In this document: in pieces, positions 44,240 through 55,107 of the stretch
Numbering within the stretch: position 1 is the first letter of the stretch
Layout of the letters: the number at the start of each line of letters is the position of its first letter
Assembly (NCBI RefSeq): GCF_949628265.1
Contig: NC_088787.1
Location: 19,024,501 to 19,088,500 of the forward strand
Reading direction: 5' to 3'
Source of the DNA: Cloeon dipterum
Taxonomy: Eukaryota; Arthropoda; Insecta; Ephemeroptera; Baetidae
DNA: 64,000 nucleotides
Program-made: the position numbers and the translations under genes
Notes under the pieces: model-generated
The model's input: only the letters and a program-made list of their open reading frames with translations
Database searches by the model: none
Told to the model about the DNA's origin: nothing

Positions 44240-46739
44240 TTATCGGAGGTTGTCAAGAATGCTGATGAGTTCTTCATCAACAAACCAACTGAATGAATCC
44301 TCAGCAATGTCATCATTTTGCATGTTTCTAAAAAAGGCCGAAACATCTGGCATTTCTCCAGTATCTATTTTTCCGTCCCTCAGACTTCTTGCCACAATAG
44401 AGTACTCACTTCGGCGAGAATTTAAGTATAATTTAATGTGAGTAAGTTGAGGCACACTACCGGCGGCGCATTTGATCAACTCCATGATTTCTTTAAAATG
44501 TTCGACGTCAGTTAGTCTACCCCAGGAAGGTATTCCCATTTGGATGATGAGCGTTTTGAGTTTTCGCAGAACCTTCTTCTCGATAACTGATGATTTTAAC
44601 ATCTTAATGTCCTTCACACTGAAGTAATCGCCATACAACGTCACCTTCTGCAGATGGGGTGCGCTCAGAATATTGGTTAACTCCTCAGAAGCACTGCAAT
44701 TGGGACCAGACCAAATTTTAGTTTTAAAATGAGCGACATTTTTATGCTGAAGTACTCACCACCAATAAGACAACTCTACTTCTTCAAGATGAGAGAAAAA
44801 GGTTATAGGCTCAGGATAAATTATGGTTGTGCGAAGTTTAAGTTTTTCCAATTTTGGGCAGGCAGTGAAAATTCGTTGGAAGGTCAACGAGGATTCATCT
44901 TTGTATTCTTGGATAATGCTAAGTGCCAATAGATTTGGCCCATAGGTGTCCAAGAAGCAGTTCATTGCAGGCAGTGGAAAGCAGCTCATTTCCAGACTCT
45001 CAATGTGGGTGAATTTTAACAAATTTTGCCACTGGATTTCATCGCAGTTGCCCTCTTCAAACCAAAAAATCTGAAATTTGTAAAATTATTATGGGACACA
45101 TCTAGATGATTAGTAGCTATATATCTATAACTATTTTAGAAGTGTGCGCGTATATATTATCTCACCCATAAATGACTGACATGAGGGAATTCCAAGTGCA
45201 TGCTTTCACTTGTACTCTCTTCTTGGCTAAAATCCACCAGCAAATGGCGCAGGTTTGACGTTCCACGACGTTCTGGGTCCAGATGAGCCACGGAGTTGTA
45301 GTCGTGCTTGGAACAAAGCTTATTTGCGTAGGTTTCAATGACTTGCAAGTTAGGCATATGGTCCATGCACAATCGCCTCAAGTGATATTCCGCAGATGCG
45401 TTGTAGATAAAAACTTTCAGATTTGGGAAGCTCTTTTTCAGTTTTTCAGCTGTTTGATGCTCTTCAAAGTCAATGTCAGCAAAGCCATTTGGGAAACAAA
45501 CGCTGAGAAATTGTAGCTCTTGTAGGCGCTCGCCAAGTTGAAATATGTCGTCCAGTCCGTCAAAGTAGCACAAGTCATCTATTTGAAGATGTTTTAGCTG
45601 TACTAATCTACCGAGCGCTTGAAGTAACTCAGTGTCCACAGCAATGCCAGGGTCTCTGTCGATTCTATTTTTTTTGCTTGTCATAATCAGTTCCTCGATG
45701 TTGGGAGCTATTTCAAACATCCGCACCACTGCCTGAGATATAAAAATTGGAATTAGAGACAAAATTTGCAAATTTCCATGTAATTATTACCGATTTAAAG
45801 TATTGATATTGTAGTTCAATCGGACAGTAAGAAAGAAACGCAGTTAAATCGACGGACTTTAGTCCCATCCGAAGTGAAATTTCTAAGGCAGGAACCATCA
45901 GGATGTCCATTTCCTCTTCATATCTCAAGAGCTTGTTGCACTCCATCGACAACAGGTCATTCAAAACCTTCATAAGCTGGTCGGCAGCTGCAAAAAAGGC
46001 ATGGGAAAATATTAGAATACATACATATATAATTTGAAAATAAAATAATATTAACATGAAATTTATTATCTGTCGAATTTGAAAAATGATTTATGTTCAA
46101 GTTCAACATTTGATTTCGTATTATTTTATTACATCTAAATTTAAAAAATGCTAATTTTGATATTGTAGTTTTGTTAAAATGAAAAAAAAGAAACATTAAT
46201 AATGCCACCAGGTAAAAAGTTGCAAATTATAAATGAAAAGTGCCGCAGTACGTAGAAATTTACCACCATTTCCTTTCAGGTAGATTCGAAAACATAAAAT
46301 TCTATATCCATTTTAATAAACATTGACTAATAAAACCACACCAGTCATCAGAGCCGGTGGCAATGACGCTTTACTTATGGTTTTAGCCAGTCGCTTACAA
46401 AAAATCTTACGGATGTAAATGTAAATTCACTTCACAAAAATATAATACTTTATATTATTAGACCAATAAAGAGCTGCATCAATTTTCTAAGCCTAAATAA
46501 TTTAACACTTTGGCACAGTAATTTAATTTTATTTCTGTGTCTTCTTAACAACGTACAAATATATAAATGGTCAAAGACGATATTTTATACTCACGCAAGT
46601 CAAGAAGATTTTCGATGCCGAAATTGGGGCTGAGCAGAATACCAAACTTTTTAGCAATTGCTTGGATTCTATACCCACAATTTTTTCTAATCTGCATCAT
46701 TTTGGAGAATAAAGTCCATAAAGTCTGAATGTCCGCCAT
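44240..46739 (-). CDS. Uncharacterised leucine-rich-repeat-like protein
   Basis: Five exons in phase (46739-46595, 45987-45791, 45732-45166, 45070-44760, 44693-44240) give 557 residues. I do not recognise an orthologue. The N-terminal third is helical; later parts show irregular LRR-type units (LVQLKHLQIDDL, LQELQFLSVCF, FPNLKVFIYNA, HIESLEMSCFPL, CPKLEKLKLRT, HLEEVELSY, APHLQKVTLYGD), as in F-box/LRR-like proteins. A clear F-box is not visible. An in-frame ATG at 46820 would add 27 residues, but the ATG at 46739 (MADIQTLW) looks better. No signal peptide or membrane segment is seen, so an intracellular protein is likely. Confidence 0.78.
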
Positions 46740-46820
46740 GGCGAGAGCACGCGAGAGTTGATCACACGAGCAACAACTGTAGAATTTGTTCTTGAAATCT
46801 CCCTTTTGTAACCGTTTCAA

Positions 46821-47660
46821 TCAATCCTCTGCTATGCAATGTGTATTTATGAATGTGTACTTGCTTTCAAAAAACAAATTGCGTGCAATATTTTGAAAAT
46901 ATTTATCAAATTCTGCCGCTTGTAATAATTTGTTTACACCTCGCGGTCGGTCTGGAGAGGGAGAGAGATCAGGAAAATCATTAAAATCATCGTTTCTCCC
47001 TTCAGGCTGGGGGCGGGGGATGAACTAAGAAATGGGTTTAACCATCAAAAGGCAAACGTACGTACGACCTACACCATGATCAGTTGTTATATCAACAAAA
47101 TAATTTTCTTTCATAGTTCAATTTTTTAATCACACTGAGACTCGGACTATAATTTATATTTTAAATTTTAAAACAAATTTTGGTCCGGCAGTGATTTTCA
47201 ACAGCAAGAATTCTCGCAATTTTATTGCTTGAGAACTATTAATAAATAATAGAGGCCACTTCGATAGTAATAATAACAACCCTTTATTTTGCAACTAAAA
47301 AATAAATTAACTTCAAAGCAACATTTTTATCTTTGTGTTGGTGAGTTGCTAAACAGCAGTGTAGTTGAATTGGGCAATGTTGATGGCGTCACAGAGTCGA
47401 ATGACAGTGACAGGGTAGCTGTAGCTCAGGTAAAAAATTAGTCGTCTCCGCAGTTGGATGAAAGTATAATATTATATAATATGCGTTGAATCAGGTGCGT
47501 ACATTTTTCAGGTGATCTACTGTGCGATCGTTTTGTGCGCGCCTTCGTGACTCTACGATGTTTTGCTGAAGTCGATTTATTTAATTTCTATAAACTCCGT
47601 TTCGTCTTTTTTAAATTTCTTTTTAATTGGGCTGAAATCACAATCAGAGGTCGATCGTGT
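46821..47660. other. Spacer without supported gene
   Basis: AT-rich DNA with a small GC-rich patch at 46935-47035. It may hold the divergent promoters of the LRR-like gene (minus) and the small gene at 47.7 kb (plus). Confidence 0.45.
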
Positions 47661-48233
47661 ATGTCTCATATCTATCTCAAGTCGCAAGTAGAGGTCTTAC
47701 TGTTAGCTGCGTAATTTTATAAAATATTTCATCAGGTGGAATCTGCGTTTTATCGAGTCAGAGTTCAAAGGGCCGCAACCATACCAGCCTGAGCCGCCAG
47801 ATGGAACGTCGATCGTGCCACCCAACTTCAATGATGAAAATAGAGAGGAACGGTCGAGATATGTAAGCAGATCGTTTAATTATTAATCACAGATAAAGGT
47901 AAGTTATAATATGATTTTGTTGCAGTTTGATATAGCCAAGTGTGATTTTTTGGTTGACTTGAACACTTCTCGTTTGACAAAATTAGAGCCGATTTACGCC
48001 GATGACAAGGCAAAATGGGATTTAATTATCTCAATACCGTATCTTGATAATGAAAGGTGGGTTTTTGATTCACACAGGCTATCACGACACTAATTTTGAT
48101 TATTTGCAGATCTCCGAAACTTCTCCGAGCTTTCTACATTCCTTATTTGACGGAAGAATCGTGCACATATGCGTCGTGCCAGTTGCTCAAAAAAAGAGGG
48201 AAACCCCAAACCAGATGGAGAGCTAAATCGTGA
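47661..48233 (+). CDS. Small protein of unknown function
   Basis: Three exons are well supported by phase and splice signals: 47736-47862, 47926-48056 and 48110-48233. They encode a hydrophilic protein of about 126 residues running WNLRFIESEFKGPQPYQPEP ... IAKCDFLVDLNTSRLTKLEP ... WDLIISIPYLDNER ... LLRAFYIPYLTEESCTYASC, with a basic tail. The start is uncertain: an ATG at 47661 with a weak donor at 47681 gives the right phase and MSHIYLK, for 133 residues in total. I recognise no family. It is tail-to-tail with NCBP2, about 360 bp apart. Confidence 0.5.
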
Positions 48234-48596
48234 TATTTTTTCTAGGTGACTTGGAACAGGAAGCAAAATAATTAATTGTTTCCCAAAATTGCTTATAATT
48301 AAGCTGCCTTATTGTTGCTTTCAGTTGTTACGATATTGATTTTAAAAATTTCCTCGTTTAACACATTAAATTAAAAACAGCAAAATATAAGCACAACTAC
48401 TGTAATATATTATTGTTTGGTATAACCTTGGTTGGTGGATGTGAAACTGCATTATTAGAGATACGTGTGTCCATGCTTTATTTCATAAATCTCATCACGC
48501 TTTCTGTTTTTATTTACAAATTCGCATTACATCGGTGGTTGAGCCTGGGAACATCTGCACAGATGACTTGGGCTGAGCATTTTTGCCGGATCCAGA

Positions 48597-49334
48597 TCAA
48601 CCACTGTCGTAATCTATCCTGTACTTGTCGCGCACCTGAAAAATAAAACCGAATTTGTCTGGGTAGCCAAAATAAATTAATCTAATCGACACCAGTGAAT
48701 GACTGAAGCTTATTATCAAAAGTACAAATGAGTCTAAATTTTTTCAATTAATTGAAGCGAGAAACGCACAAATTGGTAATCATTATTACCTTTCCGCCAA
48801 TCTTTCCTCTGCCATACTGACGCCCTTCTGAGAACCCAGCATCCCAGTCAGACCGAATGATTCTGTCATCCAACCTGGTGCCGTTGATGTATCTCATGCA
48901 GGCTTCGGCATCAGCACGGTTGTAGTATCTGCATTAATGAATATTTTTAGATTCTCAAATATTCGTAGGAATTAAATAATGGAATCTCACTCTATGAAAC
49001 AGTAGTCACACAGGAAGTCCTCTTGTACTTGTCCAGGCCCATGACAACTCGCTTTACGTCCCCGCACTTGGAGAAATGTTCATAGATATGCTCCTCAGTG
49101 GTGTAGAACGACAGATTGCCTATGTACATGGTGGTGGAGTTGTGAAGCAATCGCTCCTGCTCCGTGCGAGAGCCCTGAAAGTACGCGATTAATTTATTTT
49201 GGATTAAATAATAATTGACAATGGTTGTTTACTTTGAAATGTTGGTCACGGTTAGAGCTGAGATCCACTGACGGCATCACTACTTTAGCTGTCTTCATGT
49301 TGCCGGCTTCCAGCGTTTCCATGCTTTTCTTATC
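48597..49334 (-). CDS. Ncbp2: NCBP2/CBP20, nuclear cap-binding subunit, with an apparent frame break
   Basis: Exons 49334-49233 (ATG at 49322), 49174-48991, 48928-48790 and 48635-48597. The product follows CBP20 closely: [29 protein letters not shown] (RNP2 of the RRM), [11 protein letters not shown], then [20 protein letters not shown] (RNP1), [41 protein letters not shown]. The protein binds the m7G cap with NCBP1 and is essential in animals. Exon 2 is 184 nt, whereas the reading phase of its neighbours needs 182 (mod 3). A TGTGTG at about 49006-49011 (minus strand CCTGTGTGAC) breaks the frame just before RNP1. Without the extra two bases the chain is about 148 residues, with a C-terminus shorter than in human. 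The upstream acceptor and first 12-14 nt of exon 1 are shared with a TRIP12 exon. Confidence 0.85.
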
Positions 49335-52300
49335 CTGAAATAAAGAAATGACGCGTTTGTATAAACTGATAGTGAAAAGCAGGCAAATGAGTGTCTCCGT
49401 TTACTCAGCACTTCGCAATAATTTCAAGTACACTCAAGATAAATCAGCACTTATCACGAAAATCTTTCAAAATAAGTGCACTGGTTTGAAATAACTTTTT
49501 GCACCACAAGTCAAGAAACAAAAAGCAGGGTAAACAAAAATACACTTCTTGATCAATCAATACTATAAAAAGAAACATGACTCATGAAGTTTGCAAGAAC
49601 AAAAACTAGGTCTAGAATAAACTCGCCATTTTTTTTTTTAAATTCTTAACAAGTCATAAAACAACCCTGCTTGAAAAAGTAATCGTTGTAGCATACCTGC
49701 TGGGTGAGGCGTGAAGCCAACACGGGCAAACTGTCTGAGACGAGTTGGAACTCGTCTTGGTGCAGATTCATGCAGCAGTTTGAAGTGGTGGCCAGGGCAG
49801 CTCTTTGGGCGTTGATGCTGAAGAAGTCTAGATACATCAGGCAGGAAGAGACGCCACGAGCTTGCAAAATGGCCTTGCCATGACGTCTTGAGAGCATTTC
49901 TAAGGCAGTCAAACTCTGCTCTGCCACATCCATGCACTGGATAACTTGCAACTTCTCAAGGAAGCAAGGGACCGCATCAACAACAACCACCGAAGACCGT
50001 GGGAGAGCTTCCATCATGTAAGTGAGAGCTCGACAAGCATGGTTCATCTGGGGGATGAAGTTAATAAAAAAACTGCTTTAAAAAGGACACGCACGATAGC
50101 TCACCATGTCAAAGTTGTGTTCCATGGAGAGAAGATTGATCAGGGCAGGCACGACCTGCTTGATGGGGAAACCAGCAAGCGTGTCCTCATTGCCCATTAC
50201 CAGCGTTTGGCACATTTCGATTACGGCCGAGAGTTGAACAGTTTCATCAGTGCTCTGGAGTCCAGTGAGTAGTTGCTGCACCTTAGAGTTGGAGCTGCTA
50301 GAGCCTCCACTCACCCCAATGCCCCCCCTGTTTAAGAGGTGTTGCATCCTGGGACCGAGTGCACCAAACAAATGTGGTGGTAGACCTCTTGACTCCAGCA
50401 AAGCCTGCAGGCGACCGACCTGAGGAAATGATAGGAGTTTTTGAACACACTTATCAAATAACTGTTATTGCAAATAGGCCATAACAAAATGTTGTGACCT
50501 AGTGAACCAACTAAAGGAGAATCATTTCGAAAACAAAAGCAAAAGGTTAAAGTTTCCTTGGCGCAACTAATGACATCTAGGCAGAATTAACAGAACTTAC
50601 GCTTACTATTATTTACAGTTAAGAGTTAGGAACTCAAAAAAGTCAGAGAAATGGTAGAAGAAGTGCATGCGGTATCAAAAAGAGCAGGGAACTGCTGGCG
50701 AGAAATTTTAGGCCCACTATATAAAGCAAGTACTAGCTTGAGCCATGAAAGCAAATACATAATAATTCTGTTCTCTGAGCGAGCAATAGACAATAAACAC
50801 TGTGTTGCCGAGAAAAGCAATAATATTATGCCCCACATCAGACACCAACTGCCCGAGCCGAACGAAAGAAACCAAACTTAAAAGAGATCTATTGATTCGC
50901 CAAGAGGTAGTTGCACATACTGAGCTTGCAGTTCGCGCCAACAATTGGCTGCTGCTGCCGCTTGAGTTTGACTGCAGGAGCATGGTAGACGTGCTAGTGC
51001 AGCTGAGGCCCACCTCACTGTCATCACTTTCGCTGTCGGCCGCTGCGGCGGCCGTGGCCGCCGCAGCAGCGGCACTGCTGGCTGAGGCGGCTCCTCCCTG
51101 CTGAGCGGATCCTGCGGTTGCTGCTGTGGCCAGGAGAGACGGTCCTCCGCTGGACGACGCAGACAACAGCGGTGGGAGAAGCGGCGGAGACGTGGCCCTC
51201 GCTGCCGAAGAGGCTGCTGCTTCTGCCAGTCCTTCCCAGCCACCACTGTCCCCTCCTGAGGATGCGTTCATGATGACCGAATTGTCGCCGGCCAGAGGAT
51301 GAGAGCTGGATGAGGATGACGAAGGACCAGGAGCAGCCGACGAAGTCGACTGAGAGGATGAGGCCAGAGGCAATTTAGTGCCTCCTCGCGACGTACGCCG
51401 GCCACTGTTCAACATAATCGATTTTTCTTTTTTAAATTTAATTCCAATTCACGTAAGAAAGCAGCAATGTTATTTATGGTAATTACAAGGCCATCAATTT
51501 GCTAAAAAAATTTGTTATGATTGAGCAAGCTCACCAACCAATTAATTAAATAGAAATCAAACCAAGACTAACCTGCTGCTGGCACAGGACCCCGTGGTTG
51601 TTTTGCTTCTCGAGCTTCGCCTCAGGTTGTCCTTCGACCCACCTGACTGCTGCTGCTGCTGAGAGGGCTGCGGACCGACCTTGCTACTCTTATGGTGTTT
51701 TTCAGAGGCGGTTGACTCGTAGCTAGCCAGGTATGGAGATGCGATCGAGGCCCTGGTGCGGCCTCGGCTGTTGCTTCGAGACTTGGCTGAGCCCGCAGAG
51801 AAGGAGCGACGGTGTACTGTGGGAGGGTAATATTCTGGAGGGGGCACCGGCACCTCCAAGGGCACTGGCTCTTGGCTCCCAGGCAGCAAACGCACCTGGT
51901 TACGCAATGGGTACTTTCTTGTTGGAGCCGTTTGATTTGGCACCTGGGGGGTTGACTTTTTGTTGACTGGCTGGGAAGTGAGGGATGAAGTCGAGCCCAA
52001 TGAATTCGTGGACAGGCCTCGTTTACGACTGGAGTCACCACTAAGCAACTTCCTTCTGTAAAATAATAATTACAACCAAATTTCAGACACTAGCTGTCAA
52101 CAGGAAACGATAAGAGGATATCAGCTAAATTTGCCGCAAAGATATCTGACTCACAATGCAACTGTGGAGTTTGTGGCAGCGCTGCTGGCTATTGTGACAG
52201 CGCGTCTGTTCCGTTCAGTATAGTTGTGCTTGGAGCGTCTAATTGTGAGGTGCTAGTGGCTGTGGCTGAGCTTGATGGCTTAGTTTTTGGGTATGCACCG

Positions 52301-52830
52301 GTACTATGTTTTCCTGGAAACGTAGGACGATTGAAATAAAGTATGCGGATTTAAAAAAGAAATTTCACCTGGCTGTGTTAAAGAGGTACTACTAGCGTGG
52401 GATTTTTTAGTTGACGCTTTCTTGCTTTTAGAAGCTTTGGCGCGACTCTTGTCGCCTTCTGAGACAAAATAAAACAAATTTTAATAAACAAAAAACATCC
52501 GTGGCAAAGATCAAACCTGTGTGACTTGAGGATTGGTCAGCAGATGGGGCGGGAGCAGTCTTGCTGCCCCTGCTCGAACTGCGTCTGGAGGCCGAGGAGG
52601 TTGCGGGCGCTGCTGCGCGGCCCCGCTTGCCCCCGGGGTCCTCCTTCTTTGAGGCTGTGCTGCTGGCTATGCCGCCGCCTGCTTCTCTGCTAGGCTCCTC
52701 TTGCGGCTGTGCTGGCCACGAGAGGGTGACTCTGAGGATGGCACGGCCGGCCTGGAGCCGTGCTGCTGCTGGTGGCCTGTTTGCTGAGTCGAGGAGCGAA
52801 TTTGCGCGAGTGTCGCGTGTTGAGAATTTG
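49318..52830 (-). pseudogene. Duplicate of TRIP12 5' exons, placed directly upstream of NCBP2
   Basis: From 49320 rightward the sequence, introns included, is nearly identical to 61655-64000 (the real TRIP12). Exons with intact frames: 52055-51573, 51404-51014, 50419-50105 ([18 protein letters not shown]) and 50047-49697 ([19 protein letters not shown] ... LASRLTQQ). Only two amino-acid differences are seen over the shared exons. Further upstream, 52458-52369 and 52313-52155 continue the TRIP12 N-terminus. However, 52313-52155 (159 nt) cannot join its neighbours in phase, so it carries an indel, and the Ser/Ala-rich exon above it (to about 52830) also seems to change frame. The next TRIP12 exon here starts GATAAGAAAAGC as in the parent, then turns into the NCBP2 start codon region. 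No HECT part follows, so it cannot make a ligase. It could supply a promoter or a fused N-terminus for NCBP2. Confidence 0.8.
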
Positions 52831-52907
52831 TGTGATTTTAATAAAAGGCTAATTAAAATTTTGAATGTAAAAGTAGAAAAAAGAAGTATTTATATATTGT
52901 AGGTGTT

Positions 52908-53135
52908 CTAGTTAGAACACTCCTTGGCCCCATCTTTGTGACACAACATATCGGTATAATTTTTGAAGAAATTAAAGCAAATTATGCACTGATATTTTTT
53001 CTTCCCTCGATGATTTTCGTGCATATGGGATGTTATAGAACCCAATTTTTTAAAGTATTTATGACACCATGGGCACTTCCAGTCTCCAGTTTGCTTGTTA
53101 CACGGGGCCATTATTTTTATGGTGACGAGGGGCTG
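52908..53135 (-). CDS. Small zinc-finger ORF
   Basis: A 67-residue ORF (ATG at 53111, stop at 52908) has a C2H2 finger (CPWC-x12-H-x4-H) and a second CIIC ... H ... C arrangement (C2HC-like). A good acceptor (TTTTCAG) sits just upstream at about 53136-53142, and a donor-like AAGTGTAAGTATT near 53312 could end a 5' UTR exon. It lies on the same strand as, and between, the two TRIP12 pieces. Zinc fingers this small may be part of a larger gene or a remnant of one. I cannot name a family or a partner exon. Confidence 0.45.
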   Translation of the reverse strand, partial: QPLVTIKIMAPCNKQTGDWKCPWCHKYFKKLGSITSHMHENHRGKKKYQCIICFNFFKNYTDMLCHKDGAKECSN

Positions 53136-53142
53136 AAAATGT

Positions 53143-55079
53143 ATTTCAATAACTTCAATACTTTATACTTAATATATATGCAAATGATTTCGTTTTTAAA
53201 TTTTATAAAAAAATAGGTCCTAAATATCCTATAAAACATATTTAGCTGAATATAATAATGCTTATAAAACATTTATCTTCATAAATTTGAATAAACCATC
53301 AATACTTACACTTGGTGTGTTTGCGACCTCTGACGATGATGGAAATTTTTTTTACGATACAGAAACGAATTGTGAAAATTTGATCGCATATAACGCCAAC
53401 ATTGCGTGCGTGCCATTGACATTCTGTTCTACATAGATATTATTCGATAGTTTCCAATCGAATTGCATGGAATGGAATGTCGAGACAAGTTCAAAGTTTG
53501 GAGATGAAATTTTTAGGTGACTCTTTTATTTGCTTTAAGTACTTATATTGTTAAATAGATGTAGAAATTTGAAGCTCGTGTAATGGGGGACGCTGTCAAG
53601 ATTTACACATGTGCAATAAGATATTTTCTTATATTTAAGAGAAAAATTGAAAAAGGCAAAAGTAATATTTGTTATATCCCAAATATCCACTCAGGTATTT
53701 CATGAATGTGAGCACGCAGAGAGTGCGAAGTATGAAATAAATTAGTCTATCTCTAGCAGTCGAACTGAGCAGTTCTTTCATTTCTCCTTCCCGACCACCC
53801 CGCAACAACATGCATTTCAATATTAAAAATACCCTAAGGAAAAGATTTAAAATAAAGAAAATTTACTAATGATTGTTCTCAGTGAGGTTAGTTTTTTTAA
53901 TCGATCCTTGCTATTCAACCACCCGAATTAATTTCCTAGCAGGAAAAATTATTTTGTCAAATATTCTCAAGGAATTTAATTTTATTTTGCTGAAGCTTCT
54001 GTGGCCCAACTGCATTTAGGTGCGCTTGTAACATAATTAACTTCATCTATTATTCTAAGGTGAGCTCGTTTATTTTGTGCTAAAACTGATATACAACTTC
54101 TTGGGTAAGCATATTGAATAAAACACGCAAATTTACTTTAAGTTTAATTTAATTGTGAAACAAATTTATTGGTACAGAGATTATATCACAATTTAGAAAA
54201 GCAGATTTTATATACACACCGAGTGCGAGGGTAGCTCCAGCAGGGCCATTCAAAGATGTGCAAACGGCGTGGGACAAAAATGCATTTGTTAATGATAGGT
54301 TGATTGATCTTTGGTTCAGCCCAGCATTTGCTTCATGCTACCAACAGCAACCCAGCCAGAGCGCCCGCACCTTCCACTCCAAAAAATCATTCCTACCAAC
54401 AACACTTTCCTGGTTTGCTTCAAGTTATGTACACGTCTTTCTTATTATTGTAGCCTTATGATCAACACAAACAATTATCGTAGTACAATATTCAGAAAGA
54501 TGGATTTTACACACGATGATGACCTTCCTTCATCAGGCCAACTTGCAAGCAAAATCTGGCATAATCAAACGCAATACTTCATTCAAAATCAAACACAAAA
54601 GAGGAAAAATCTGATCTGTTCAGTCAGCGTTTCGTAAAAAATGAAATCTACACCTGATTTTGGCGATCTAATTTGATGATGCTGTTGCTCACGATGGTTT
54701 AATTTTGTTTACTCGGTTTTTTCGGCCTATTTCGACTTGGAGACCTTCTATCACACTGTCCATCAGGCAAATCTTAGCTTCAAATAATAGTGTTTGATAC
54801 GGATCAGCAAAGCAATAGTGCCCCAACTTTGACATTATCATGCAGCCCTTGGCGAGGAGGAAACCAAATGCAGAAAAAAAAGAAAAAAACAGTGGTAAAT
54901 CCTTGGGACAGAGATAGACAGACAGACAGACAGACAGACAGGAGGATGCTTATTCCATGGTGGCATGCTAGACTAGGAGGTGATAGGAAGCTAGAGTTGA
55001 CCTCGGAGTACAAATGGAAAGTCTTTTGAATCTTCCGTCTGCAAAAGAAACACAGTGCTAATTTCAAGATATGCGCTTT
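53143..55079. other. Spacer downstream of TRIP12
   Basis: AT-rich DNA without a supported gene. It contains a (GACA)n microsatellite at about 54915-54941 and, if the first TRIP12 poly(A) signal is bypassed, a longer 3' UTR with minus-strand AATAAA near 54170. Confidence 0.5.
54915..54941. repeat. (GACA)n microsatellite
   Basis: About six tandem GACA units downstream of the TRIP12 gene. Confidence 0.9.
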
Positions 55080-55107
55080 TTTATTGCTGCTGAGACAAAT
55101 ACCCAGT

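Noticed and set aside
54258-54637. Overlapping ORFs downstream of TRIP12
   Set aside because: No family similarity that I can see, and the region lies within the possible extended 3' UTR.
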